NCBI GenBank assembly: GCA_902537215.1
Contig: CACBAM010000003.1
Coordinates: 1 to 64,000 of the forward strand
Direction of reading: 5' to 3'
DNA from: an uncultured Alphaproteobacteria bacterium
GTDB taxonomy: Bacteria; Pseudomonadota; Alphaproteobacteria; Rhodobacterales; Rhodobacteraceae
DNA: 64,000 nucleotides
Part shown: positions 1-9,038 of the stretch, piece by piece
How the letters are laid out: each line of letters starts with the position of its first letter
Numbering within the stretch: the first letter of the stretch is position 1
The notes under the pieces: generated by a model
What the model saw: the letters and a program-made list of their open reading frames with translations, nothing else
Told to the model about the DNA's origin: nothing
Database searches by the model: none
Position numbers and translations under genes: made by a program

Positions 1-1052
1 GTGGATCGTCTCTAACTAATAAAGAAAAAGCAAGAAATAACGCTACTTTTGTAGATAATTTACAATACCAGGGAGCAATCATTTTGGGTAAGACACATAT
101 GACTGAGCTTGCTTTTTCAGGCCTTGGTCTAAATCCCATCACCGCAACCCCTACCAACCCATTCAATGAGGAACTTGTTTCTGGCGGATCTTCCTCGGGA
201 TCGGCAGTATCTGTTTCTAGAAATTATTGTTTTGCGTCAATTGGATCGGATACTGGGGGGTCTGTTAGAATTCCTGCAGCCTGGAATAATCTAGTAGGAT
301 TGAAAACAACCCATAATCTTATTGACTTATCTGGTGTTTTGAAACTTTGTCCTAGTTTTGATACCTTGGGGCCCATTTGCAGAAATGTTGATGACACCAA
401 TTTGGTCTTTACCGGAATGATTAATGGAAAGCTACAAAAACTTAAAAAATATAGGGCTGACAATTTTAATTTTTTGATTATAAAAAATATGTTTTTTGAA
501 GGCATAGATAGTGACATATATGATAGCTTTAAGGTTACTATTGATAAGATAATTAAAAACGGTGCACGTGTAGAATATAAGAACATCTCAGAGATTGATA
601 GCGCATTTGAAATCAGCAAGACAGTTTTTCCAGCTGAGGCTTATGGAATGTGGCAACATGAAATTGAAAAAAACCCGGGGGAAATGTTTGCTCCTATTCG
701 GGAAAGGTTTCGTAGTGGGAAAAAGATCTTAGCGCATGATTATGTGTATTCCCTACAAAGATTATTTGAATTGAGGATGAGTTTCCTCAAAAAAGTTATT
801 GGGTTTGACGCTATATTGGCACCAACCTCACCCATAAAACCCCCAAGCATTACACAATTATTAGATAGTCATAAATTCTTTACTGAAAGGAATTTATTAG
901 CTTTACGAAATACTAGAATCGCAAACTCATTAAATTTATGCGCATTAACATTGCCAACTGAAGCAGATTTTTCTGGTTTAATGATTATGGGACGTCCTAA
1001 CAATGAATTTGATCTAATGAATATCGGGTTAGCTATCGAGAAAATAAAATAA
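1..1052 (+). CDS. Amidase signature family protein (5' end cut by window)
   Basis: The reading frame is open from base 3, so the gene begins before the window; 349 codons are visible and the TTG at 84 is an internal Leu, not a start. The protein is an amidase-signature hydrolase (GatA/amidase type) that cleaves C-N amide bonds. All three catalytic elements of the Ser-cisSer-Lys triad are visible: Lys in LGKTHMTE (base 90), the cis-Ser in SGGSSSGSAV (near base 189) and the nucleophile in DTGGSVRIPAA (near base 261). The C-terminal part is ordinary for the family. There is no gatC or gatB nearby, so a free-standing amidase is more likely than the tRNA amidotransferase subunit. The substrate cannot be told from sequence. 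Confidence 0.85.
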   Translation, partial: GSSLTNKEKARNNATFVDNLQYQGAIILGKTHMTELAFSGLGLNPITATPTNPFNEELVSGGSSSGSAVSVSRNYCFASIGSDTGGSVRIPAAWNNLVGLKTTHNLIDLSGVLKLCPSFDTLGPICRNVDDTNLVFTGMINGKLQKLKKYRADNFNFLIIKNMFFEGIDSDIYDSFKVTIDKIIKNGARVEYKNISEIDSAFEISKTVFPAEAYGMWQHEIEKNPGEMFAPIRERFRSGKKILAHDYVYSLQRLFELRMSFLKKVIGFDAILAPTSPIKPPSITQLLDSHKFFTERNLLALRNTRIANSLNLCALTLPTEADFSGLMIMGRPNNEFDLMNIGLAIEKIK

Positions 1053-1146
1053 TCAAATAAAAGTCTAATCTTTACCTAGATGGCAAAAAAAAGTATTATA
1101 AATAAAAATATATCTTGAAATAAACAAGAAAAAACGAGCAGAAAAA

Positions 1147-3600
1147 ATGTCTTTTTTAGAAAAAGTTGACTATCCAGACTCAGCTGCAAAGGAGTATTCA
1201 AAAAAGTTTTTACTATTCATTTTTGTAAAAACTTTTGGAATTTTACTATTTTTTTCATCAGTCTTTATATTGCTATCTGTGATTACATACTCCAAAAATG
1301 ATCCCAGCTTTCGAAACGCCAACGACGGAGAAGTTGCAAATTTATTTGGTATATTTGGCTCCTATTTAGCAGACTCTCTTCATGTAGCAATTGGAGTTAC
1401 TATGCTTACATTACCTATATTTTTATTTGCATGGTCGAGTAGATTTCTCTTTAGTAACGCTCCAATTTATCTTTTCAAAAGAATAATTTTGCTACCATTA
1501 TTTATTGGATTTTTCTCAGTATTTTTATCAACAAATAGTCCCCCAAACTATTGGTCTTTTGAGTATGGTCTAGGTGGAATATTTGGAGATACATTTTTGA
1601 AGAAAATACTAATTTATCAACCCATCGAAATAAATCAGTGGCTTCAATCGATTGCAATACTCTGTCTAGCCTTTTCTATTTTTTTGTTTTTTCTTGTTGC
1701 TGGTTTCAGGAAGCATGAGATTAACTCTTTGACAAGAAATAGAGTTCGGCATTTAAAGATTTTTTTGATGGGATCGTATAAAGTTTTTAAGATTCTCTTA
1801 AAAACCATATCTCAATCTGGAAAAGAGAGTTTAGAGACAAATGATCATAAAAATGGTTCAATAAAGCTTTACAACCCTGCAATAAAAAATAAAGAATATC
1901 ACGATATAAATAACAATTTTTCTGCTTCTAAGGAAAATGAAAAAGATCTTTTAAATGGAATTTATAGTAGGCCTCCTATTAGTATTTTTGGTAATGGAAG
2001 GATAAAAACAAGATCTAACAAAATTAAGAGTAGTAGTAGGGCTGCTTCCGAAGCTCAGCCTTCACTAGATTTAACTCAAAATAGAGAAAAATACCATTAT
2101 CCCCCTTTGGCTCTGCTCAGTGATTATACATATCAATCAGTAAGTTCTGTGAGCTCTGTTTCGTTAAACGAAAATGCAAAAATGCTTGAAGCAGTATTAG
2201 AAGATTATGGTGTAAAAGGTAATATTATTTCTGTCAAGCCTGGTCCTGTAGTAACTCTTTACGAGCTAGAGCCAGCTGCGGGTTTGAAAGCCAGCCGAGT
2301 AATTTCTTTATCTGAAGATATAGCAAGGTCAATGTCTGCTTTGGCAACCAGAGTATCTACAATACCAGGTCGATCTGTTATAGGAATTGAATTACCAAAC
2401 TCAAGCAGAGAAAAAGTTTTTTTAAAAGAACTTTTGTCATCGAAAAGTTATGAAGATTGCCGTTTCCAATTACCACTGACCTTGGGTAAAGATATAGGTG
2501 GAGAGCCCGTGATAGCAAATCTGGCAAAAATGCCCCATCTCTTGATAGCGGGAACAACTGGGTCAGGAAAATCAGTTGGTATCAATACAATGATACTATC
2601 TCTTTTGTACAGGCTTACTCCAGATCAATGTAGACTGATAATGATTGACCCTAAAATGTTAGAATTATCTGTTTATGATGGCATACCTCATCTGCTTAGT
2701 CCGGTGGTCACTGACCCCAAGAAAGCAGTTGTAGCTCTTAAGTGGGCGGTATTAGAAATGGAAGATAGATATAAAAAGATGTCACGGATGGGGGTTCGAA
2801 ATATAGAAAGCTTTAACTCGAAGGTAAGCGAAGCAATCAATAACGGAGAAACTTTCTCAAGAACTGTTCAAGTAGGATTTGATCAAAATACAGGTGAGCC
2901 GCTTTATGAAGAACAGAGCGAAGAACCTAAAGTATTACCATTTATAGTCATTATAGTTGATGAAATGGCGGACCTTATGATGGTTGCGGGAAAAGAGATA
3001 GAAGGTTGCATCCAGAGATTGGCACAAATGGCCAGAGCGGCAGGTATACATCTTATTATGGCTACTCAAAGGCCCTCGGTAGATGTTATTACTGGAACGA
3101 TAAAGGCAAACTTTCCCACAAGAATTTCTTTCCAGGTAACCTCAAAAATAGATAGTAGAACAATTTTGGGTGAGATGGGCGCTGAACAACTTCTTGGAAT
3201 GGGCGATATGCTTTATATGGCCAATGGGGGTAAAGTTACTCGCGTTCACGGTCCTTTCGTATCCGACGCAGAGGTTGAAGAAATTGTATCTCATTTAAAG
3301 GAACAAGGCGTGCCTGAGTACCGGGAAGAAATATTGGACCCAAAAAACATTGAAAATAACGATAGCTTTTTTGATTCATCAGCTACGAATGGTAACAGTG
3401 ATGAGGAAGATCTTCTTGAAAACGCATTAGAAATCGTGAGAAGAGATAGGAAGTGCTCAACATCATATATTCAAAGAAAATTATCCATTGGATATAACAG
3501 AGCAGCAAAGATAGTGGAAGCGTTGGAAGAGAAAGGTTTCGTGTCTCCTGCAAACCATGTTGGGAAGCGTGATGTATTAATTCCTGAAAACAACATTTGA
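1147..3600 (+). CDS. ftsK: DNA translocase FtsK
   Basis: 817 residues, normal for a short-linker FtsK/SpoIIIE. The N-terminus carries about four membrane segments (roughly residues 25-50, 72-96, 108-128, 163-187) that anchor it at the septum. A short polar linker (about 200-320) follows, then the motor. Walker A is GTTGSGKS at about 469-476, and Walker B ends in DE at about 605-606 (VDEMADL). The last 65 residues form the winged-helix gamma domain that reads KOPS sites. It pumps chromosome termini through the closing septum and activates XerCD recombination. The stop overlaps the possible TTG start of lolA, and ftsK-lolA-xth is a familiar alphaproteobacterial neighbourhood. Confidence 0.96.
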   Translation: MSFLEKVDYPDSAAKEYSKKFLLFIFVKTFGILLFFSSVFILLSVITYSKNDPSFRNANDGEVANLFGIFGSYLADSLHVAIGVTMLTLPIFLFAWSSRFLFSNAPIYLFKRIILLPLFIGFFSVFLSTNSPPNYWSFEYGLGGIFGDTFLKKILIYQPIEINQWLQSIAILCLAFSIFLFFLVAGFRKHEINSLTRNRVRHLKIFLMGSYKVFKILLKTISQSGKESLETNDHKNGSIKLYNPAIKNKEYHDINNNFSASKENEKDLLNGIYSRPPISIFGNGRIKTRSNKIKSSSRAASEAQPSLDLTQNREKYHYPPLALLSDYTYQSVSSVSSVSLNENAKMLEAVLEDYGVKGNIISVKPGPVVTLYELEPAAGLKASRVISLSEDIARSMSALATRVSTIPGRSVIGIELPNSSREKVFLKELLSSKSYEDCRFQLPLTLGKDIGGEPVIANLAKMPHLLIAGTTGSGKSVGINTMILSLLYRLTPDQCRLIMIDPKMLELSVYDGIPHLLSPVVTDPKKAVVALKWAVLEMEDRYKKMSRMGVRNIESFNSKVSEAINNGETFSRTVQVGFDQNTGEPLYEEQSEEPKVLPFIVIIVDEMADLMMVAGKEIEGCIQRLAQMARAAGIHLIMATQRPSVDVITGTIKANFPTRISFQVTSKIDSRTILGEMGAEQLLGMGDMLYMANGGKVTRVHGPFVSDAEVEEIVSHLKEQGVPEYREEILDPKNIENNDSFFDSSATNGNSDEEDLLENALEIVRRDRKCSTSYIQRKLSIGYNRAAKIVEALEEKGFVSPANHVGKRDVLIPENNI

Positions 3601-3605
3601 CGCAA

Positions 3606-4214
3606 ATGCGTGATTTTAGAAAAAAGTTTTTCAGAACAATTTTTAGTATTTCTATTGTTTTTATATTTTCAACTGATGTTGTACTTTCCAAAAATAACAC
3701 TTTAAAACTAATTAAGGACTATCTTGAGGATATTAAGACACTTCAAGCAAGATTCTCTCAAACTGATTATATGGGAGGAATTATGACAGGTGATCTTTTT
3801 TTAAAAAAACCAGGAAAAATTCGTTTTTCTTATGATCCTCCCAATTACTTACAAATTGTTTCAAAACAACAGGCAATATTGATATTTGATCCTAAAAACA
3901 GTGGTACCGGTCCTCTTACATACCCCCTTTCTTATACTCCTCTGGGCTTCTTAATCAAAAATGATTTGAGCTCATTAATAAGTGAAAATGGTGAGAGTTT
4001 TGAGCTCAATGGTTTGATCTATTTGAAAATTCGAAATCCGCAATACCAACTAAGCATTGAATTCAATAAAAATCCTGTATCCATAACTGGATGGGAATTC
4101 AAAAATCAAATGGGAGAAATGATAGAAATCAGACTTAAGGATATACGAAAAAATAATTACATATCGGATGAAATTTTTAAAACTGAAAAGGATTATGAAC
4201 GATTCAAAAAATAG
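3606..4214 (+). CDS. lolA: Outer-membrane lipoprotein carrier protein LolA
   Basis: A periplasmic chaperone that ferries lipoproteins from the LolCDE exporter to the outer membrane. I chose the ATG at 3606 (202 aa); a TTG at 3597 overlapping the ftsK stop as TTGA is possible and would add three residues. The N-terminus is a signal peptide (basic RKKFFR, then hydrophobic FSISIVFIFS, cleavage near VVLS-K). The mature part has LolA hallmarks: the TLQARFSQ helix, a GDLFLKKPGKIRFSYDPP strand pair and a later VSITGWEF strand. It runs directly after ftsK and converges with xth, whose 3' end overlaps it by 11 bases. Confidence 0.9.
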   Translation: MRDFRKKFFRTIFSISIVFIFSTDVVLSKNNTLKLIKDYLEDIKTLQARFSQTDYMGGIMTGDLFLKKPGKIRFSYDPPNYLQIVSKQQAILIFDPKNSGTGPLTYPLSYTPLGFLIKNDLSSLISENGESFELNGLIYLKIRNPQYQLSIEFNKNPVSITGWEFKNQMGEMIEIRLKDIRKNNYISDEIFKTEKDYERFKK

Positions 4215-4989
4215 AGAGTATAGGAACGTGATCAGAAGGTCTTTCCCAGTCTCTAGCTTCTGAAAAAATTTGGACTTTTCTTAATTTAGATTTTAAATCT
4301 TGGCTTACCCATATATGATCCAAGCGTCTTCCACGATTTGAAATTTTCCAGTCTCGTGCTCTATATGACCACCAACTATATAATTTGCCAGACGGTTTCA
4401 TTTCTCTAAATGTGTCGATCCAGTCTCCACTTTTTTTTATCTCTGATAAAAGGTCTGTTTCTATTTTTGTGTGTGAAACAACGTTTGAAAGGGCTTTGTG
4501 GCTCCAAACGTCATCTGGTAAAGGGGCTATATTGAAGTCTCCAACGAGTATAGTTTTCTTTTTCTTGCCTTTAAAAAATTTATTCTTAAGTTCGGAAAGG
4601 AAATTGATTTTATGCTCAAATTTAGGATTTAATTTCGTATCGGGTAAATCCCCACCCGCCGGAATATAAAGATTGTGGACCTTTATACCATCTTCAAGCT
4701 CAATTCCAATGTGTCGAGCATCGTCTTTACCACAAAAATTGAATTTCTCAATTTTCACTATTTTACGTTTTGATAAAATTAAGACACCATTATACGACTT
4801 TTCCCCCCTAAAAGCCGCGAATTTATAACCCAACTTTTCAAAATTTTCCAAGGGGAGCTTTTCGTCAGTACATTTTGTTTCTTGGAGACACATAATGTCT
4901 GGGCAAGCCAGCTTCAAAAATCTCAACACTAGTTCTTCTCTAAGTCTGACAGAGTTTATATTCCATGATGCTACTGCAAGTGACTTCAA
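4204..4989 (-). CDS. xthA: Exodeoxyribonuclease III / AP endonuclease
   Basis: 261 aa, the usual length for the ExoIII branch of the endonuclease/exonuclease/phosphatase fold. It acts in base-excision repair, incising abasic sites and removing 3' blocks. Visible motifs are ASWNINSVR at the N-terminus, LQETK with the metal-binding Glu, GDFNIAP in the middle, and the terminal SDHVPI with the catalytic Asp-His pair. The start overlaps the stop of the upstream response-regulator-like gene by four bases, so the two are probably translated from one mRNA. Its 3' end overlaps lolA on the opposite strand. Confidence 0.94.
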   Translation of the reverse strand: MKSLAVASWNINSVRLREELVLRFLKLACPDIMCLQETKCTDEKLPLENFEKLGYKFAAFRGEKSYNGVLILSKRKIVKIEKFNFCGKDDARHIGIELEDGIKVHNLYIPAGGDLPDTKLNPKFEHKINFLSELKNKFFKGKKKKTILVGDFNIAPLPDDVWSHKALSNVVSHTKIETDLLSEIKKSGDWIDTFREMKPSGKLYSWWSYRARDWKISNRGRRLDHIWVSQDLKSKLRKVQIFSEARDWERPSDHVPILSIF

Positions 4990-5660
4990 TTTTTCTGGCC
5001 CGTAAGTTCATGATTCAAATAAAATCTGCCCCCTTTATTAATAATAAAATCGTTGAGAATTAGGCCCTCTTTGATTTTTTTTCTTAATCTGTACAGGTGT
5101 GTTTCGAAAGTATGTGTTTCAATATTGGGATTTAACATCCAAACTTTTGACATTACTTCCTCTTTCGTAATTCCTCTATCTTCCGAGTTCAGCAAAAATA
5201 CAAATATATCACTTTCTTTTTCAGTTAACACAATGGCCTGTTTGTCTTTGTAAATTAATTTTCTATCAGAAATTATAAAGCTAATATATCCAAGAACTTT
5301 GTTGTTCTCTCTTTTACTTTTCATCCTTTCGAATATTGGTTGCAATACTTCGACCAGCTCAACAATCCTAAATGGCCGTTTTAGGTAAATATTACCCTTT
5401 GGCAATAATTCGAACCTCTTTTGAGTAATTAATATTTTTTCTATCTCCTTAAGTTTATTTTTTTGTATTTTTGTATTTGATAGAAACTCTTTGAATTTAG
5501 TGGAATCATAATCACTTACTAAAACATCGAGGTTTTCGAAGTTTTCCAAAGTAAAATCTTTGACAACAAAAGATCTTCCATTTCTGAATTTGTAATTTTC
5601 CAATAAAGTCTTTAAGCTCTCTCCAAATAACATATTTGACGTTATAATTGCTAAGTTCAC
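4986..5660 (-). CDS. OmpR-type transcriptional regulator with degenerate receiver
   Basis: 224 aa. The C-terminal half (about 125-220) is a clear OmpR/PhoB winged helix: LTEKESDIF, an EEVMSKVW helix, then THTFETHLYRLRKKI as recognition helix and a GGRFYL wing. The N-terminal half resembles a receiver: an Asp in LVSDYD near residue 50 sits where the phospho-acceptor should be, and K in YLKRPF matches the conserved Lys. However, the acidic pair expected near residues 8-9 is Ser-Asn, so magnesium-dependent phosphorylation is doubtful. No histidine kinase is adjacent. Translation runs into xthA through a four-base overlap. It may be a phosphorylation-independent regulator; targets are unknown. 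Confidence 0.8.
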   Translation of the reverse strand: MNLAIITSNMLFGESLKTLLENYKFRNGRSFVVKDFTLENFENLDVLVSDYDSTKFKEFLSNTKIQKNKLKEIEKILITQKRFELLPKGNIYLKRPFRIVELVEVLQPIFERMKSKRENNKVLGYISFIISDRKLIYKDKQAIVLTEKESDIFVFLLNSEDRGITKEEVMSKVWMLNPNIETHTFETHLYRLRKKIKEGLILNDFIINKGGRFYLNHELTGQKN

Positions 5661-5768
5661 GTTCTTTACCTTAAGTGAATAAAAATTATAAGATATACAT
5701 CTATTAAAAATTTCCTTAGCATCAACTTAACACAAAAATTGAAATTCTAAACCAATTGACACAATAAA

Positions 5769-6863
5769 ATGTTTTTAAGCTCATCTGAAATATCTTCGAG
5801 GTTGGTATCAGATTTACGATTAGGACTGCCAATCATCTTATACGATGCAAAGACGTATTTTTTGACCGCAGCGATAGAAACATTGTATTCAGAGAAACTA
5901 AATAAAATAATGGAGATTGCGAAAAACCAAAAATTTGAGATAGCTATAACTAATAGAAGAGCAAAGGTATTAAACGTTAGAATATATAATGAATCAGTTA
6001 CTAGAATTTCGATAAGAGAAAGAGTCAGCATACAACTCCTACAAGCTATCGCAGATCCTTCAAAGGATCTAGATTATCCTCTTAAGGGCCCATTCCAAAG
6101 CGAGAGAAATGGTAAATTCAACGTTGCTAATTTGTCACTATCACTTTGTAAAAAAGCAAGACTTTTGCCAGCATCAATACTTGTAAATATACCAAAAAGC
6201 ATACGGGACGATTTGGTATCTTCCCAAATATCTGAGTCTGATATAGGTGATTTAAAGATTAAACGTGAGGAGACCAAGTTTTTACCGAATTTGAGCTCGG
6301 CCCAATTACCCATCAGTGGACAACAAAATATAAGCCTATCTGTTTTCAGAGAAGTAACAGATATAATTGAACATTATGCGATAGTATTTGGCAATCCAAA
6401 AATTAATCAACCTGCTTTAACACGTGTACATTCTGCTTGTTTTACAGGTGATTTACTTGGCTCAGAAAAATGTGATTGTGGGGAGCAATTTAGTGTCTCA
6501 ATGTCAAAAATGAGAAATGAGGGAAATGGGATTTTGTTATATTTAAACCAGGAAGGTAGAGGAATTGGCTTGGCTAACAAAATGAGAGCATATCATCTCC
6601 AAAATATTGGTTTTGATACGGTCGATGCTAATCATAGACTTGGTTTTGAAGACGACGAAAGAGATCTAGAGATTGCTGCAAAAATTTTAAAATCTTTAGG
6701 TGTAAGCGACATAAAGCTAATGACTAATAACCCAAAAAAAATCGAACTTTTAACTGAGAATGGGATTACCGTCAAAGAAAGAGTACCTTTGATAGTAAGC
6801 ATGAATCCTAATAATGAAAATTACTTGAAAACAAAAGCTAAAAAAAGTGGGCACCTTTTCTAA
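5769..6863 (+). CDS. ribA: GTP cyclohydrolase II (riboflavin synthesis)
   Basis: Opens GTP to 2,5-diamino-6-ribosylamino-pyrimidinone phosphate, the first riboflavin step. The catalytic domain fills residues about 190-364. The zinc cysteines lie in CFTGDLLGSEKCDCGEQF, followed by LYLNQEGRGIGL and GFEDDERD. The roughly 180-residue N-terminal part is not a standard DHBP synthase domain. It resembles the extension of rhodobacterial RibA proteins (RRAKVLNVRIY, then ADPSKDLDYPLKGP), so the protein is probably monofunctional. The first ATG lacks a clear Shine-Dalgarno sequence but fits the family N-terminus. It is divergent from the regulator gene across about 108 bases. Confidence 0.92.
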   Translation: MFLSSSEISSRLVSDLRLGLPIILYDAKTYFLTAAIETLYSEKLNKIMEIAKNQKFEIAITNRRAKVLNVRIYNESVTRISIRERVSIQLLQAIADPSKDLDYPLKGPFQSERNGKFNVANLSLSLCKKARLLPASILVNIPKSIRDDLVSSQISESDIGDLKIKREETKFLPNLSSAQLPISGQQNISLSVFREVTDIIEHYAIVFGNPKINQPALTRVHSACFTGDLLGSEKCDCGEQFSVSMSKMRNEGNGILLYLNQEGRGIGLANKMRAYHLQNIGFDTVDANHRLGFEDDERDLEIAAKILKSLGVSDIKLMTNNPKKIELLTENGITVKERVPLIVSMNPNNENYLKTKAKKSGHLF

Positions 6864-6865
6864 CC

Positions 6866-7537
6866 TTACTGCCTTAAACCAAAAATAGCCGTGCCAACTC
6901 GTACAAATGTTGCGCCACAATTTACGGCTGCCATGTAGTCTGAGCTCATACCCATTGATAATTCTAGAAGACCATTTTCATCAGCTAACTTTTTCAAAAG
7001 CCTAAAATGTGTTTCAGGTGCTTCATTAATGGGTGGAATGCACATTAGACCTATAATGTTTAGATCCATAAACTTCTGGATTGTATCCATAAACTCACTT
7101 AGCTTTTCAGGCTCAATACCGGCTTTTTGTTGCTCTAAACCTGTGTTAACTTGAATGAAAATCTTTGGGCAGAACCCCTTTTTTTGAGCTTCGTCTGACA
7201 TCTTCTCGGCTAATGAGTTTCTATCTAAGCTGTGTATATAATCAAATAAGCCGAAAACCTTTTTCACTTTGTTTGACTGTAATGGACCCAAGAGGTGTAA
7301 ATTTATAACTTTATTTTTTTTCTTTAATTCCTGCCACTTCATCACTGCTTCTTGAACTTTATTTTCACCAAAGTGAGAATGGCCCTCATCTATAACAGGT
7401 TTTATTTGATCCATGGACTTTGTTTTGGATACAGCAATTAGGTTAACAGAACCTTTTTTTCTACCCGCTTCGATTTCCTGTGATGCGATTTGGTTGTTAA
7501 TTGTTTCTAATTTACTTATTTGTGTCACTGAATTCAT
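6866..7537 (-). CDS. YggS family PLP-homeostasis protein
   Basis: A PLPBP/YggS-type protein that binds pyridoxal phosphate on a lone TIM barrel and buffers the cofactor. Family motifs are LIAVSKTKS (PLP Lys), HFGENKVQEA, LHLLGPLQSNK, GLMCIPP and the C-terminal SMGMSSDYMAA followed by VRVGTAIFG. A longer frame runs back to 7609 inside the upstream gene. I chose the ATG at 7537 (223 aa) because it gives a family-like N-terminus; it still overlaps the malonyl-CoA synthetase end by 26 bases. It is the last gene of a minus-strand operon. Alphaproteobacterial relatives often lie alone, so the coupling may be chance. Confidence 0.92.
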   Translation of the reverse strand: MNSVTQISKLETINNQIASQEIEAGRKKGSVNLIAVSKTKSMDQIKPVIDEGHSHFGENKVQEAVMKWQELKKKNKVINLHLLGPLQSNKVKKVFGLFDYIHSLDRNSLAEKMSDEAQKKGFCPKIFIQVNTGLEQQKAGIEPEKLSEFMDTIQKFMDLNIIGLMCIPPINEAPETHFRLLKKLADENGLLELSMGMSSDYMAAVNCGATFVRVGTAIFGLRQ

Positions 7538-9035
7538 CCCTGTATATATCTCGCAGCACATTTTTTTGTACTTTTCCCATTGAGTTTCTTGGCAATTCTT
7601 TAATAACATGTATTTTTTTCGGCAATTTAAAAGCTGCTAGATTTTTTCGAAGAGTTTCATTGATAATATCGACGTTAATGCTATGTCCTTTTTTCTCAAC
7701 TATTATCGCTAAAATACCCTCACCAAAATCTGGATGTGACACCCCAACAACCGCAGACTCGTCAACCTTACTATCCTGGTCTATAACTGTCTCGATTTCT
7801 TTTGGATAGACATTTAAACCCCCTGTTATTATGAGGTCCTTATTTCGTCCCACTATCGTAAGGTATTTATCTTGATCTAGGAAACCCAAATCACCAGTAA
7901 TAAAATAACCGTCGTCTCTAAATTCGCTTTTTGTTTTCTCTGGTTGTTTCCAGTACCCCTTGAATACATTAGGGCCTTTTACCTCCACAACACCTATATC
8001 CCCATTTTTTTTAACTTCGTCTTCAATCTCCAAGTATACTATTCTTATCTCAACATCTTCAAGAACCGTACCGACAGTCCCTGCTTTTCTTTCACCAATA
8101 TATGGATTTGAAGTTATCATGTTAGTTTCTGTCATTCCGTACCGTTCTAAAATTTTATGACCAGTACGATACTCAAATTCTTTGTGCGTTTCTATCAATA
8201 ATGGCGCACTTCCCGAAATAAAAAGGCGTATGTTTTTTGTTATTTCCTTATTAAATTTTTTATTTGCTAATAATCGGGTGTAGAAGGTTGGAACTCCCAT
8301 CATCACCGTTGTTGAGGGAAGATTTAACATAATGTCATCTACATCAAACTTTTTAAGAAATCGAATTTGACTGCCTGAAACTAAGGCAATATTTGTTGCT
8401 ACAAATAGCCCATGTGTATGGTAAATGGGAAGAGCATGTAACAATATATCGGAAGCTGTAAATTCCCACGCTTTTGAGAGGGTTAGGGCGTTTGAAAGCA
8501 AGTTTTTTTGAGAAAGCATAGCACCCTTCGATTGACCAGTCGTTCCTGAGGTGTAAAGAATTGCTGCTGTATCATCTTCAACTAGTCCTTCAATAAAATC
8601 TAGAGGTTCATTTTCATTAAATTTTGAAAAAAAACTTCCTTTGTAATCAGCATCTATTGTTTCTATATTTAAGCTTCTTTTTTTTTCTAGTGGGTCCAAT
8701 TCCTTCAGCATTTTTGAAGTGGTTATAAAAACTTTACATCCGCTATCATTTAGAAAATATTCCACTTCAATTCCTGTATAGCTCGTATTTAAAGGTATAA
8801 ATATTATACCTAGTTGAACACAGGCACCGTAAATTGTAAAAACGTGATGAGATTTCGCTATTTGAAGAACTAAACAATCCCCCTTTTCCAAACCAAATTT
8901 CTTCAGACAATTTGCCGTACACTTTATTTCATTTAGGAATTCATCATATGTAAGTGTCTTATCCAGGTCAGAAAAACTTAGAAAAATTTTTGACCCTTGG
9001 TTTTTCGCAAACAACTGATTGAATAGGGGGTTCAT
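7512..9035 (-). CDS. matB: Malonyl-CoA synthetase (malonate-CoA ligase)
   Basis: 507-aa member of the ANL adenylating enzymes. It activates malonate with ATP and CoA. The P-loop is LYTSGTTGQSKGAM (about 160-173). The region LHALPIYHTHGLF, then MMGVPTFYTRLL and ERYGMTETNM, is the MatB version of the acyl pocket rather than that of long-chain ligases. The hinge and C-terminal lysine region (TGDLGF, GGLNVYPKE, PRNSMGKVQKN) are complete. It starts four bases after the upstream reductase stop and overlaps yggS, in an operon with a transporter. No malonyl-CoA decarboxylase (matA) or malonate transporter of known type is adjacent. Product assignment rests on motif resemblance. Confidence 0.88.
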   Translation of the reverse strand: MNPLFNQLFAKNQGSKIFLSFSDLDKTLTYDEFLNEIKCTANCLKKFGLEKGDCLVLQIAKSHHVFTIYGACVQLGIIFIPLNTSYTGIEVEYFLNDSGCKVFITTSKMLKELDPLEKKRSLNIETIDADYKGSFFSKFNENEPLDFIEGLVEDDTAAILYTSGTTGQSKGAMLSQKNLLSNALTLSKAWEFTASDILLHALPIYHTHGLFVATNIALVSGSQIRFLKKFDVDDIMLNLPSTTVMMGVPTFYTRLLANKKFNKEITKNIRLFISGSAPLLIETHKEFEYRTGHKILERYGMTETNMITSNPYIGERKAGTVGTVLEDVEIRIVYLEIEDEVKKNGDIGVVEVKGPNVFKGYWKQPEKTKSEFRDDGYFITGDLGFLDQDKYLTIVGRNKDLIITGGLNVYPKEIETVIDQDSKVDESAVVGVSHPDFGEGILAIIVEKKGHSINVDIINETLRKNLAAFKLPKKIHVIKELPRNSMGKVQKNVLRDIYRDEFSDTNK

Positions 9036-9038
9036 AGA

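Noticed and set aside
5756-5761. Perfect TTGACA just before ribA
   Set aside because: It ends seven bases before the ATG, so transcription from it would start inside the gene. TTGAAA further up has no good -10.
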